From an uncultured Actinomycetes bacterium (GTDB taxonomy: Bacteria; Actinomycetota; Thermoleophilia; Solirubrobacterales; 70-9): a stretch of DNA of 64,000 bases. The notes below the pieces were generated by a model. The model was given only the letters and a program-made list of their open reading frames with translations. It had not been told where the DNA came from and did not search any database. The position numbers and the translations under genes are program-made. Positions 42,134-50,802 of the stretch are shown piece after piece (the stretch's first letter is position 1; every line of letters begins with the position of its first letter). The stretch spans positions 1-64,000 of the forward strand of contig CAMLQY010000007.1 in NCBI GenBank assembly GCA_946482365.1. The letters run 5' to 3'.

Positions 42134-42538
42134 ATGCCCCAAGTCCCCCCACTTTCGGTCAGCCCCACCGACGCGATCCGCGGTTGGGTGCCCACCCCGT
42201 TTGCCTGTACCTGTAAACCCGACGGCTGGGGCTCAGTTTGCCTCCATCTCGTGGGCGAGCTGGATTTCGCAACCTGCCCACTCTTCGAGCAGGCTTTGAA
42301 GGAGGCCCAGGACGATGCGAGCGTCGTCTCGATCGACCTGCAGGAACTGTCCTTCATCGACGGCGCAGGCCTGACCGCCATCGTCCGCGCAGCAACCCGT
42401 GCTGCAGCCTTTGAGACGAGGTTGATTCTCGTTGGAGCCACGGGACAGGTAGAGCGGCTCCTCGATCTGACCGGTCCTCTCCGAGCGGTGGAGGTGGTCG
42501 AGTTCAACCGAGCCACCCTGAACGCTGTACGAGCTTAG
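42134..42538 (+). CDS. STAS-domain protein (anti-sigma antagonist-like), phosphosite Ser absent
   Basis: 134 aa; GAGGAG precedes the ATG at 42134 by 5 nt. After ~35 unstructured residues comes the STAS fold: SVCLHLVGELDFATCPLFEQ, SVVSIDLQELSFIDGAGLTAIVRA, FETRLILVGATGQVERLLDLTGPL. In SpoIIAA/RsbV proteins the Asp is followed by the phosphorylated Ser (DSSG/DSTG); here it is DGAG. So it probably cannot be switched off by a RsbW-type kinase. No kinase gene is adjacent. The stop overlaps the convergent desaturase gene. Confidence 0.75.
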   Translation: MPQVPPLSVSPTDAIRGWVPTPFACTCKPDGWGSVCLHLVGELDFATCPLFEQALKEAQDDASVVSIDLQELSFIDGAGLTAIVRAATRAAAFETRLILVGATGQVERLLDLTGPLRAVEVVEFNRATLNAVRA

Positions 42539-43464
42539 GTTGCCGAAGCGGCCTTAGCCGCGAGGCGCTCGGGCGAGACCCGCACCACGTCCCAGACAAG
42601 GTTGACCTTCTCCAGCCCGTCGATGATCAGTGCCGAGATGTCGATCTGCCACCAGCGCAGGCCGTGGGTGGCAGAGGTCGGGAAGGCGTGATGGCTGTTG
42701 TGGAAGGCCTCGCCGAGGGTCGGGATCGCGATCAGGGCAAGGTTGCGCGAGTGGTCGGCGGTCTCGAATTCGCGCTTGCCGAAGACGTGGCAGAGCGAGT
42801 TGATGCTGTAGGTGAAGTGGTGGAGGACGAAGACGCGGACGAGGCCACCCCAGAGCAGGCCGGTGAAGGCCGCGAAGAGGGTGCCGCCGATCGCCCAGCC
42901 GAGGAAAAAGGGCAGCAGCAGGCCGCCGATCGCCCAGACCAGGAAGGTACGGTCGACCCAGCTGATCGTCGGGTCCTCGATCAGGTCGGGCGCGAAGCGT
43001 TCCTTGTTGCCGCGCTGGGTGTGGATGAAGAGCCAGCCCATGTGGGCGTGGAAGAGGCCTCGCAGGGCACCCGACCAGCCGTGGCCGTGGTCGACGTGGG
43101 GGCTGTGCGGGTCCCCCTCTTCGTCGGAGAAGGCGTGGTGCTTGCGGTGGTCGGCGACCCAGGAGATGACCGGGCCCTCGATCGCCGCCGAGCCGAGGAT
43201 CGCCAGCAGCCCGCGCAACCAACGGTGGGTTTTGAAGGCGCGGTGGGTGAGGCAACGGTGAAAGCCGACCGTGACCCCGAGCCCGGTGAAGAAGTACATG
43301 CCGGCGAAAAGGGCGATGTCGCTCCAGTGCAGGGCGCTGCCCCAGACCTGCCAGGCGGCGAGGGCAAGAGCGAGGAACGGGACGACGGTCACGAGCCCGG
43401 TGATGATCCGGTCGCGGGTCTCGTTCTCCACCGGCTGTATGTCTGAAGGCGAGGGAGCGAGCAT
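42535..43464 (-). CDS. Acyl-CoA delta-9 desaturase-like fatty acid desaturase
   Basis: 309 aa; GGAGG precedes the ATG at 43464 by 6 nt. Three His boxes of membrane di-iron desaturases: HRCLTHRAF, ADHRKHHAFSD and HNSHHAFP. Hydrophobic helices (ITGLVTVVPFLALALAAW, WAIGGLLLPFFLGWAIGG) span the membrane twice by pairs. It introduces a double bond in acyl chains, keeping membranes fluid. The electron donor is not encoded near. The neighbouring STAS and MpsC genes hint at a membrane-stress group (inference). Confidence 0.85.
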   Translation of the reverse strand: MLAPSPSDIQPVENETRDRIITGLVTVVPFLALALAAWQVWGSALHWSDIALFAGMYFFTGLGVTVGFHRCLTHRAFKTHRWLRGLLAILGSAAIEGPVISWVADHRKHHAFSDEEGDPHSPHVDHGHGWSGALRGLFHAHMGWLFIHTQRGNKERFAPDLIEDPTISWVDRTFLVWAIGGLLLPFFLGWAIGGTLFAAFTGLLWGGLVRVFVLHHFTYSINSLCHVFGKREFETADHSRNLALIAIPTLGEAFHNSHHAFPTSATHGLRWWQIDISALIIDGLEKVNLVWDVVRVSPERLAAKAASAT

Positions 43465-43643
43465 CGTTGACCTCCATGAGCTAGACGACTGACCGGAAGT
43501 CAAAGGTTGCTGCCGGTCCACCGGACCGACCCCGAGGATGCCCTCCAGTTTCGAGGGTAGCAACCCGTTTCTCGGCCGCGCGATGTCATGTAGTCGCCGA
43601 CCGACAGATGCTCCAGCCGACCCTCCGGGTAGCACAAGCGAAA

Positions 43644-45170
43644 ATGGTGATGAGAATCAAGCAGAGGATTGGTCCATGCCCCGGCCTGGGGTGCCTGCTC
43701 GCAGCAGGGCTGGTTGTTGTCCTCGCCCTCACGGGCTGCGGCTCCGACGAGGAGGCCGGGGCTCCAACGGGCGAGTCCCCGATCGCGATCGATGGTCTTC
43801 ATCCGGGCTTTGATCTCGCCGAGCACCGCTATGTCTCACGCTGTGGCCGGGGCGCGGCGCCGATCCACGCTGAGGCCAGCGATGGCGCCGAGGTCCAGGT
43901 GGGCTCTGGCCCGCCCGAAACCGGGACGATCGACATCGACCCCGGCGTCTCGCTCGGTGAGGACTTCGAGATCGCAGTGAGCGTCGGTGACCTTCGTCGC
44001 GTCTACGAGGTGCGCTGCCTCCCCGCGGATTTTCCTACCTGGCGATTTGAGAGCCTGGGCAAAAGGGAGCCCGGTCTTTTCGTGGTCAGCTTCAGGGCAT
44101 CCCGAGACGAGCGCCCCTGGGTGATCGTCTTCGACCATGAAGGCGCCCCCCGGTGGTGGTACAGCCCCCCAACTCGCGCCCTGTGGGCGCAGATCCTCAG
44201 CGACGGGACCGTGTCCTGGGCGAGGTCCTTCGGCGACGGCTACGGGCTCGACCCGCGGATGGCGCACGAGGTCCGCTCGCTCTCGGGGGAGCTGCTGCGA
44301 CTGGTCAGGACGAGGGGGCCGATCATCGACGGGCACGAGCTTCGCGAGCTCGGCAACGGCAACTTCCTGGCTGGCTCCTACGTTCCCGAAACGGCGGACC
44401 TGAGCCGCTTTGGCGGTCCCGCCCGAGCCGCGATCGTCTCGGCCGAAATCCAGGAACTCGATCCACGCGCGCAGGCGTTGTGGCGCTGGAGCTCGCGCGG
44501 GCACATCTCACTGAAAGAGACCGGCCGCTGGTGGCGCAACGTGCTGAGCAACCCCCGGCGCCGGCTGCAGGGACGGGAGGCCTTCGACCCGGTCCACATC
44601 AACGCGATCGAGCCGCGCGGGCCGGACGAAGTGGTGATCTCCACCCGCCACACCGACGCTGTCTACGGCATCCAACGCTCGACCGGTGAGATCGTCTGGA
44701 AGATCGGCGGCAGCAAAACTGCCGACTCGCTGCAGATCCTCGGTGACCCGGCCCGGAAGCTGCTCGGCGGCCAGCACGACGTCCGCATCGCCAGGGACGG
44801 CAGCCTCAGCATCTATGACAACGGCAAGGACCGACCACGGCGCCCGCGCGTCGTCTTCTACCGGCTCGAGCTCGCGCAGGGCAGGGTGCGCTACCTCGGC
44901 CAGCTGAACGATTCCGAGGTGAGGGCCAGTCATTGCTGCGGTTCGGCGCGAGAGCTGGCCGACGGCGGCTGGCTGGTGAGCTGGGGCGACAACCCGCTGG
45001 TCACCGCCTTCGACCCAGGGGGGCGGATCGCCTTCCGCCTCCATCTCCCCGCCTCCACCTTCCGGGCCGTCCCCGTTCCCCCCGGCGCCGTGACTCTGAC
45101 CCAACTCGACGAAGGACTGGAGGCGATGGAGCGAGGTCGCCAAGCCCCTCGCGCACTGGAAGGCCGATAG
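43644..45170 (+). CDS. Arylsulfotransferase-like (ASST) lipoprotein
   Basis: 508 aa from an ATG at 43644 (43650 also possible). The signal ends in a lipobox (VLALTGCGSD), so the protein is probably lipid-anchored outside the membrane. WVIVFDHEGAPRWWYSP, ISTRHTDAVYGIQRSTGEIVW, WKIGGSK, GGQHDVRIARDGSLSIYDNG and GWLVSWGD are the blade signatures of the Arylsulfotransferase_2 family. These enzymes in other bacteria move sulfate between phenols, independently of PAPS; whether this member is catalytic cannot be seen. The sulfated-glycan locus lies about 15 kb away, and any link is speculative. Confidence 0.75.
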   Translation: MVMRIKQRIGPCPGLGCLLAAGLVVVLALTGCGSDEEAGAPTGESPIAIDGLHPGFDLAEHRYVSRCGRGAAPIHAEASDGAEVQVGSGPPETGTIDIDPGVSLGEDFEIAVSVGDLRRVYEVRCLPADFPTWRFESLGKREPGLFVVSFRASRDERPWVIVFDHEGAPRWWYSPPTRALWAQILSDGTVSWARSFGDGYGLDPRMAHEVRSLSGELLRLVRTRGPIIDGHELRELGNGNFLAGSYVPETADLSRFGGPARAAIVSAEIQELDPRAQALWRWSSRGHISLKETGRWWRNVLSNPRRRLQGREAFDPVHINAIEPRGPDEVVISTRHTDAVYGIQRSTGEIVWKIGGSKTADSLQILGDPARKLLGGQHDVRIARDGSLSIYDNGKDRPRRPRVVFYRLELAQGRVRYLGQLNDSEVRASHCCGSARELADGGWLVSWGDNPLVTAFDPGGRIAFRLHLPASTFRAVPVPPGAVTLTQLDEGLEAMERGRQAPRALEGR

Positions 45171-45250
45171 ACGACGACCACTGAACTTAGTACCCGCTGG
45201 GGAGATCGGCTGGAAATCCGTGGGCATGTTGCCCCATCCGTTGCCTCAGG

Positions 45251-45268
45251 GACGAACGTGTGTTCGTC
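45251..45268 (+). promoter_or_regulatory. 7-bp perfect inverted repeat upstream of the C5 methyltransferase
   Basis: GACGAAC, GTGT, GTTCGTC: perfect arms at 45251-45257 and 45262-45268. It sits 18-30 nt before the two candidate starts of the methyltransferase. It could be an operator for a controller or for the methyltransferase itself, or a weak terminator of the preceding gene (no T-run). Confidence 0.4.
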
Positions 45269-45298
45269 ATCCGCCGGTATGCCTGATTGACTTGCCGC

Positions 45299-46486
45299 GT
45301 GCCCACCGAGACTCCAACGACTGGTCTCGACGTCGTCGGACTCTTTGCGGGGATTGGAGGCATTGAGATCGGCCTCGGCGAGGCGGGGCATCGGTCCAAG
45401 CTGCTCTGCGAGATTGACGACGGCGCCCAAGCGGTGCTCAAGGCGCGGCTCGATGGGGTGGAGATCCAATCCGACGTGACGACGCTCGAGAGCCTGCCCT
45501 CGTGCGATCTCGTCACCGCAGGATTTCCTTGTCAAGACCTCAGCCAGGCCGGCCGAACCGCCGGAATCACTGGTTCGCAGTCGAGCTTGGTCGAACACGT
45601 CTTCAGACTGCTGGACTCCGCAGACCCCAAACCGACTTGGCTGCTGTTCGAGAATGTCTCTTTCATGCTCTCTCTCAATCGTGGAAACGCGATGACCTGG
45701 CTCGTACAGCAATTGGAGAGCCGTGGGTTCACCTGGGCCTATCGGGTAGTCGACTCTCAGGCATTCGGCCTCCCTCAGCGACGCCAACGCGTCCTGCTGC
45801 TCGCCTCTCGCTCAGAGGATCCCCGGCCGATCCTCCTCAATCAGGACGAGCAGCCAACCCTGGCCAGCTCCCATGAGGACGAGCTCGGTTGTGGCTTCTA
45901 TTGGACGGAGGGGTTGCGCGGGCTCGGCTGGGCCATCGATGCGGTGCCCACGCTGAAGGGCGGCTCTGGCCTCGGAATTCCCTCCCCCCCAGCCATTTGG
46001 GCACCCCGCTCTGCGCGGTTGGTGACGCCAGACATCCGCGACGCCGAACGGCTCCAAGGCTTTCCGGTCGAATGGACCGTTACCGACGCGACGACGACCG
46101 ACGGTCGTCGAGACAGAAATAGGTGGAAGCTCGTCGGGAATGCCGTGAGCGTGCCGGTCGCCCGCTGGCTGGGGCAGCGGCTGCTGACATCCGAGAGCTA
46201 TCGCCAGGACGACGCGGAGCTTCATGGGAATCGATGGCCAAAGGCGGCCTGGGGTCGGCCGGGCGAGCGCCGCGAGGCCAAAGTCTCCATGTGGCCAGTC
46301 CAATGGGACCGGCCACATCTTCTCGACTACCTAGAGTTCGAGCCACAACTGCTGTCCGTTCGTGCAACCGCGGGCTTCTTGGAGAGGGCCGAACGTGGCA
46401 ACCTCCGCATCCCTGAGGATTTTCTTTGCGAAGCTCACGCCCATCTGAAATCGATGACGACCGAGGCGCAACTGATCGCGGCCTGA
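45299..46486 (+). CDS. DNA (cytosine-5) methyltransferase
   Basis: 395 aa from a GTG at 45299 (TTG at 45287 possible). The motifs are in family order: I VVGLFAGIGGIEIG, IV AGFPCQDLSQAG with the catalytic PCQ Cys, VI LLFENVSFML, VIII QRRQRVLLLA, IX RLQGFP, and X GNAVSVPVARW. It methylates C5 of cytosine in a recognition site that cannot be read from sequence. Unusually for the family, ~90 residues follow motif X (a C-terminal extension with QWDRPHLLDYLEFEPQ). It is followed by vsr and a probable nuclease, a restriction-modification cassette, and lies in a lower-GC stretch. Confidence 0.9.
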   Translation: MPTETPTTGLDVVGLFAGIGGIEIGLGEAGHRSKLLCEIDDGAQAVLKARLDGVEIQSDVTTLESLPSCDLVTAGFPCQDLSQAGRTAGITGSQSSLVEHVFRLLDSADPKPTWLLFENVSFMLSLNRGNAMTWLVQQLESRGFTWAYRVVDSQAFGLPQRRQRVLLLASRSEDPRPILLNQDEQPTLASSHEDELGCGFYWTEGLRGLGWAIDAVPTLKGGSGLGIPSPPAIWAPRSARLVTPDIRDAERLQGFPVEWTVTDATTTDGRRDRNRWKLVGNAVSVPVARWLGQRLLTSESYRQDDAELHGNRWPKAAWGRPGERREAKVSMWPVQWDRPHLLDYLEFEPQLLSVRATAGFLERAERGNLRIPEDFLCEAHAHLKSMTTEAQLIAA

Positions 46487-46515
46487 CCTTCGCTGGACCC
46501 GACTCGACGGCGATC

Positions 46516-46935
46516 ATGCCGTCGTCGCAAGAAGCGAGTCGTCGGATGAAGAAGGTTCGTCGAGCTGGCACCTCTGCCGAGATGGAACTCCGACGGTCAT
46601 TGCACGCGCGAGGCCTCCGCTACCGAGTGGACGCCCCCGTCCTACCCGACAAACGCCGGCGCGTCGATGTTGCCTTCCCCGCTGCAAGGTTGGCTGTCTT
46701 CGTTGACGGCTGCTTTTGGCATGGCTGCCCCGAGCATGCAACCTGGCCCGCCAGCAACGCCGACTTCTGGCGCCAGAAGATCGAGACCAACCAGCGCCGC
46801 GACAGGAATACCGATATCCAACTCCGGAAGGCTGGATGGCAGGTCGTGAGGGTCTGGGAGCACGAGGATCCAGAGCAGGTGGCTACGCGAATCGAGGATC
46901 TCGTGCGCGCCGCACGATCCCAAGGGCGTTCCTGA
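46516..46935 (+). CDS. vsr: Very short patch repair endonuclease, Vsr
   Basis: 139 aa from an ATG at 46516. MKKVRRAGTSAEMELRRSLH, then LRYRVDAPVLPDKRRRVDVAFP, AVFVDGCFWHGCPEHAT and IETNQRRDRNTDIQLRKAGW are all Vsr motifs (canonical FVHGCFWH, with Zn ligands). It nicks 5' of the T in T:G mismatches arising by deamination of 5-methylcytosine. The position right behind the C5 methyltransferase is the usual arrangement. It ends 38 nt before the next gene. Confidence 0.9.
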   Translation: MPSSQEASRRMKKVRRAGTSAEMELRRSLHARGLRYRVDAPVLPDKRRRVDVAFPAARLAVFVDGCFWHGCPEHATWPASNADFWRQKIETNQRRDRNTDIQLRKAGWQVVRVWEHEDPEQVATRIEDLVRAARSQGRS

Positions 46936-46973
46936 AGCGGCCCTCGTCCGCCTTCATACCTAGTCTCCTCCGA

Positions 46974-47822
46974 ATGATGCATGGTCCAGAGATCCTCGTG
47001 GCGAGCATGTCGGTTCCGCAGCCGCGGGGTCAATCCGGCGAGTTGTGGCAATACCACTCCCGCTCCGACCTCCACAGCAAGGTCGCCTGCTGGGGCGTTT
47101 TCTTCGACATGCTGCGCACCAGCGCCTTGCTCGGCGACCACGCACGAGCAGGCAAGGTCATTTTCGGCGTCAACTTCGAGATGCGGGACTTTGCTACTGG
47201 TCGTAAGAAGAATCTCGATCTCGTGATTGCACGACCGTCAGGAGATGAATCAACCGGACACCGCACCCTCGCCGACTTGGCGGATCAATGGGGAATCGTC
47301 CTGAACGGCCCACAAGAAGCCGAGCTCGCAGAACTCCCATCGATCACCGAGGGGGCCCTCGCAGGCTCCGGGGTTCTAGTCGCCCTTGAGGCGAAGGCAG
47401 CGATGACCGCTCACTCAAAGGCGCGTCCCCGTCTTTACGACGAGCTCAACTCGAGCCATCTAACGGTACATGGAGCCTCCAACCAAGCTCTCGCGGTCGG
47501 TCTCGTGATGGTCAACGAAAGCGACACCTTCATCAGCCCGGAGCGCCAGGCCGGCAACGGCCGAGACATCATCTCGCAACACATGCAGCCCGCCGACGCA
47601 GAACGAATCATCCGCAAGGTCGAGGAGATACCCAGGCGAGCCTCCCCTGCTCACCACGGGTTCGACGGCCTAGGGATTGTCGTCGTCAGAGCAGCGAACG
47701 ATGGAACCCCAGTTCAGCTGGTCGCGCGTCCGCCAGCACCGCAACCTGGAGAGGTCTTCTATTACGACGACATGCTTTCACGGGTCGCCAACGAGTACGA
47801 CACTCGATTTGTGTCGATATAG
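46974..47822 (+). CDS. Probable restriction endonuclease, PD-(D/E)XK-like
   Basis: 282 aa from an ATG at 46974 (ATG at 47008 possible; neither has a clear ribosome site). I do not recognise the family. KKNLDLVIARP gives an acidic residue after a beta strand, and GVLVALEAKAAMTAHSKARP, ~57 residues on, gives an E-x-K after a second strand: the D...ExK layout of PD-(D/E)XK nucleases. WQYHSRSDLHSKVACWGVFFDML precedes it, and the second half has TVHGASNQALAVGLVMVNES and VVVRAANDGTP. Its place directly after methyltransferase and vsr makes a type II restriction enzyme the best guess. Confidence 0.5.
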   Translation: MMHGPEILVASMSVPQPRGQSGELWQYHSRSDLHSKVACWGVFFDMLRTSALLGDHARAGKVIFGVNFEMRDFATGRKKNLDLVIARPSGDESTGHRTLADLADQWGIVLNGPQEAELAELPSITEGALAGSGVLVALEAKAAMTAHSKARPRLYDELNSSHLTVHGASNQALAVGLVMVNESDTFISPERQAGNGRDIISQHMQPADAERIIRKVEEIPRRASPAHHGFDGLGIVVVRAANDGTPVQLVARPPAPQPGEVFYYDDMLSRVANEYDTRFVSI

Positions 47823-47824
47823 AC

Positions 47825-48439
47825 TTACCGGCAGAGTCGCTCAACGGCCTCAACTCCTTGGGCCATGTAGTAGCCCAGTCGCGTCTGCCCAGGAGCATGT
47901 TGACCACGGAGATATCCAGCTGGGGTTCGCTGTAGTGGAGGAAGTCCCTTGCCATCCACGAGCGTTTCTCGGAAGCGACGACTCGCGTGATTGCTTTTGT
48001 GGGCCACGGCATTTCGAACGATGCGCATTTTTTCCAACACTTCCGTATCCACCGGAAGCAAGCGATCGAATGGCCTGCCTTCCGATAGAAGATGCCGTGC
48101 GCGTCTCGTGGTTTGTTCTATAGGTAGCCAGTCAACGTACCTTCGATCGCCAGCGACGATCCTACGAGCAGTGACCTCGGATGAGGTTTCCACGAGCGCC
48201 CGGGCTGGGCGCCCAGAAACAACCAGTCTTCGCATCAAGATCCCCATGAAGAGGCGCTCGATATGACGCTCCAACCCCGTATAAAAAGCCAAGAATGCGC
48301 CCTCATAGGCTCGCGTTACGTCTCGCTGCGAGAGCCTCTTTTCGACGTGCAATCCCTCCAGTCTGTTGAGATATCCCTCGGTCCCACGTGCCGACTGCTT
48401 CAGGCTCTCTGCGATCGTTTTCGCGTGCCGTGCCCCCAC
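47825..48439 (-). CDS. HEPN-domain protein
   Basis: 204 aa from a GTG at 48439; GAGG 7 nt upstream. Long helices with YEGAFLAFYTGLERHIERLFMG and, near residue 140, LEKMRIVRNAVAHKSNH, the R-x4-H motif of HEPN nucleases/toxins. It resembles HEPN proteins that occur beside DUF262 genes (the MAE_28990-type). Expected activity is RNA cleavage, if the R-x4-H is catalytic. Twelve nt separate it from the upstream DUF262 gene. Convergent with the putative restriction enzyme, 3 nt between stops. Confidence 0.65.
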   Translation of the reverse strand: MGARHAKTIAESLKQSARGTEGYLNRLEGLHVEKRLSQRDVTRAYEGAFLAFYTGLERHIERLFMGILMRRLVVSGRPARALVETSSEVTARRIVAGDRRYVDWLPIEQTTRRARHLLSEGRPFDRLLPVDTEVLEKMRIVRNAVAHKSNHASRRFRETLVDGKGLPPLQRTPAGYLRGQHAPGQTRLGYYMAQGVEAVERLCR

Positions 48440-48451
48440 TACACGGCCTCG

Positions 48452-49519
48452 TCAAATGCACTCTTCCAAGAACGCGAGCCGCGCGTTGCGGCTTTTTTGA
48501 TCGGAGGATGCACCCCGGATCGCGTCCAGGACATCGGCCGGGACATCGGTGACGGAACGAATGCGTTTGCTAGCTCTAAGGAGTCGAGCATTCAGGCGTT
48601 TGGGCAATCTTCCACGTTTTTGATTTACCGAGAGATCGCGTCCACCGTACAGCTCTCGATAGATATAGAAAGCTAGAACAACAAACCAAATCTCGCGGCT
48701 GAAAACCGTCCTTCTCAGCTCATCACCAAGCACATCATCGATGGCGTCCATCGTCGCTTGAAAGCGCTGCATCAGCCGGCGTGCACGAGGAAAGTCGTCG
48801 TCAAACTTCTTGTAAGTCTTCGTGATCCGGGCCTGGCTCTTGGCCCCATACCCATCCAACATGATTAGCGCCAGGTCACTGGTGAGCTCCACCTCTTTCA
48901 TCCGGGCGATCTCATCTCCGGTGAAGACTTTCCAGCCACGCCAGCGCTCAAGCTGCTCCAGCGCAAGCTCATACATAGTGGTCTTGAACTCCCCAAAGAA
49001 TTCGGCGTTCCGAAGCTCTTGCGGGTTCAGCTTCTCGCCAGTGGAGTTCAAGCGCTGAAAGATCCGCAGGACGTCGCGGTCTTCCACCGACGAGGGCATA
49101 ACATGGGTAGAGAACGAGTAGTTCAGGATCCGATGCTGAATGGGGGCGTCCAACTCATGGAATTGCTTTCCAGCCAACTCCGCATTGTGATTCTTTTGAA
49201 CCGTGAACTCGTCCCTCTCGGGGTCGAAGGCATCCCCTAGTGAATCCGGATCGACATATCCAAGGAGAGTTCGGAGTCTCTGCTGGCCATCGACAACCTC
49301 ACGAGTCGGCCTCATCGAACTCAGATCGATCCGGTCTCGCAAGAAAATGATCGGGGTGGGAAGGCCACGAACGACGGTATCCACGAGGAAAGACTTCGCT
49401 CCAGGCTTCCAGACCGTTCTCCGCTGAAACACCGGAGCGAGGTCGAGGCTGCCTGCGCGCTGCCAGTCGAGATAGTCGGCAACCTTGTATTGCGTTTGCG
49501 CAATGTCAAAGGTCTCCAT
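48452..49519 (-). CDS. DUF262 (ParB/GmrS-like) protein
   Basis: 355 aa from an ATG at 49519. N-terminal DUF262 motifs: LDLAPVFQRRTVWKPGAKSF, REVVDGQQRLRTLLGYVD (the DGQQR signature), and IFQRLNSTGEKLNPQELRNA. There is no DUF1524 HNH nuclease domain after it, unlike GmrSD. The rest is helical (ELALEQLERWRGW, RARRLMQRFQATMDAID). DUF262 domains bind or hydrolyse nucleotides and often license an attached effector; the HEPN protein encoded 12 nt downstream would be that effector (inference). GC content is lower than in the flanking core genes. Confidence 0.8.
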   Translation of the reverse strand: METFDIAQTQYKVADYLDWQRAGSLDLAPVFQRRTVWKPGAKSFLVDTVVRGLPTPIIFLRDRIDLSSMRPTREVVDGQQRLRTLLGYVDPDSLGDAFDPERDEFTVQKNHNAELAGKQFHELDAPIQHRILNYSFSTHVMPSSVEDRDVLRIFQRLNSTGEKLNPQELRNAEFFGEFKTTMYELALEQLERWRGWKVFTGDEIARMKEVELTSDLALIMLDGYGAKSQARITKTYKKFDDDFPRARRLMQRFQATMDAIDDVLGDELRRTVFSREIWFVVLAFYIYRELYGGRDLSVNQKRGRLPKRLNARLLRASKRIRSVTDVPADVLDAIRGASSDQKSRNARLAFLEECI

Positions 49520-49660
49520 CGCTGAGGATCCTAGAGCGGCGTCACGATGCCAAAAGGCAAGTGCCTCGGCCCGAGTGCTCTCGCCTTGCTCTACTTGTTG
49601 CCCCAGGCGCTGCCCAGGGCCCAATATTGCGCTTTTCGCCTGCGGGCAGAAACGACGAAA

Positions 49661-49676
49661 CCCCGCATTTGCGGGG
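49661..49676 (-). terminator. Rho-independent terminator of tRNA-fMet
   Basis: On the minus strand, CCCCGC, AAAT, GCGGGG forms a 6-bp stem (49661-49676) followed by TTTCGTCGTTTC. It sits 11 nt beyond the 3' end of the tRNA gene. Confidence 0.7.
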
Positions 49677-49687
49677 CTTTCGTCCTA

Positions 49688-49761
<74 letters not shown>

Positions 49762-49851
49762 GCGGTAAGGCCATGCTAGCAACGTGTGGGGGGTGGGCGG
49801 AGGTCGTTGCAGCGGCTATGCAGGTGCTCTTGCGGGGCTGCTCTGTCTAGA

Positions 49852-50802
49852 GTGCCGCGGGTGGCGGGGGAATCTCACAGGGTCGCGGTCGTCGACATCG
49901 GCTCCAACTCGACGCGGCTGCTGATTGCGGACGTCGACGGGGGGCGGGTGTCGGAGGTCGAGCGGCAGAGCCGGGTGACGCGGCTCGGGCGGGGGGTCGA
50001 CCTCTCGGGCCAGCTCGCCGCCGAGGCGATCGAGGCGGCCTGCTCGGCGGTCGCCGACTACATGGCGATCTGCCGGGAGGCCGGCGTCGAGCGGATCGAG
50101 TCGATCGCGACCAGCGCCGTCCGCGACGCCTCCAACGGCGAGGCCTTCGTCGCCGAGCTGCGCGAGCGCTTCGCGCTTGCCGCCCGCGTGCTCGACGGCG
50201 AGGAGGAGGCGCGCCTCACATACATGGGGGCGACCGCTGAGCGCCCTCCGAGCGAGCCGACGCTGGTGGTCGACATCGGCGGCGGATCGACCGAGCTGAT
50301 CGTCGGCACCGGCCAGGAGATCGGCTTCCACGCCTCGCTGCAGGCCGGCGTCGTGCGCCACACCGAGCGCCACCTCTCCAGCGACCCGCCGAGCGCACCG
50401 GAGCTGGAGGCGCTCGCCGCCGACGTGCGGACCCTCATAGAGGGCGCGGTCGCCGGAGAGCCGGATGCCCGCGCCGGGACGGCAATCGCCGTCGCCGGCA
50501 CACCGACCTCGCTGGCTTCGGTCGAGAAGGGCCTCGAGCCCTACGATCCCAAGCAAGTACACGGCCATACGCTCACCCTCCCCTCGATCCAGCGGCTCCT
50601 CTCGCAACTTGCATCTGCCCCTTTGTCCAATCGGATCGAAATAGCCGGCCTGCACCCCGACCGGGCGCCAAACATCGTCGCCGGAGTGGTGATCCTGGTC
50701 GAGACGATGCGCGCCTTCGGCCTCGAGCAGATCGAAGTCTCCGAGCACGACATCCTCTACGGCACCGCAATCTCAGCTGTATCGGCTCTGGACCGCGGGT
50801 AA
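49852..50802 (+). CDS. ppx: Exopolyphosphatase / guanosine pentaphosphatase family (Ppx/GppA)
   Basis: 316 aa from a GTG at 49852 (GTG at 49861 equally possible; no clear ribosome site). The ASKHA ATPase-like fold: VAVVDIGSNSTRLLIADV (phosphate 1 loop), SIATSAVRDASNGEAFVAEL, TLVVDIGGGSTELIVGTG (phosphate 2 loop) and VAGTPTSLASV. The length fits short actinobacterial Ppx enzymes that consist of the N-terminal domain pair only. It hydrolyses polyphosphate or pppGpp; which one cannot be decided. It lies just beyond the initiator tRNA, divergently. Confidence 0.85.
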   Translation: MPRVAGESHRVAVVDIGSNSTRLLIADVDGGRVSEVERQSRVTRLGRGVDLSGQLAAEAIEAACSAVADYMAICREAGVERIESIATSAVRDASNGEAFVAELRERFALAARVLDGEEEARLTYMGATAERPPSEPTLVVDIGGGSTELIVGTGQEIGFHASLQAGVVRHTERHLSSDPPSAPELEALAADVRTLIEGAVAGEPDARAGTAIAVAGTPTSLASVEKGLEPYDPKQVHGHTLTLPSIQRLLSQLASAPLSNRIEIAGLHPDRAPNIVAGVVILVETMRAFGLEQIEVSEHDILYGTAISAVSALDRG

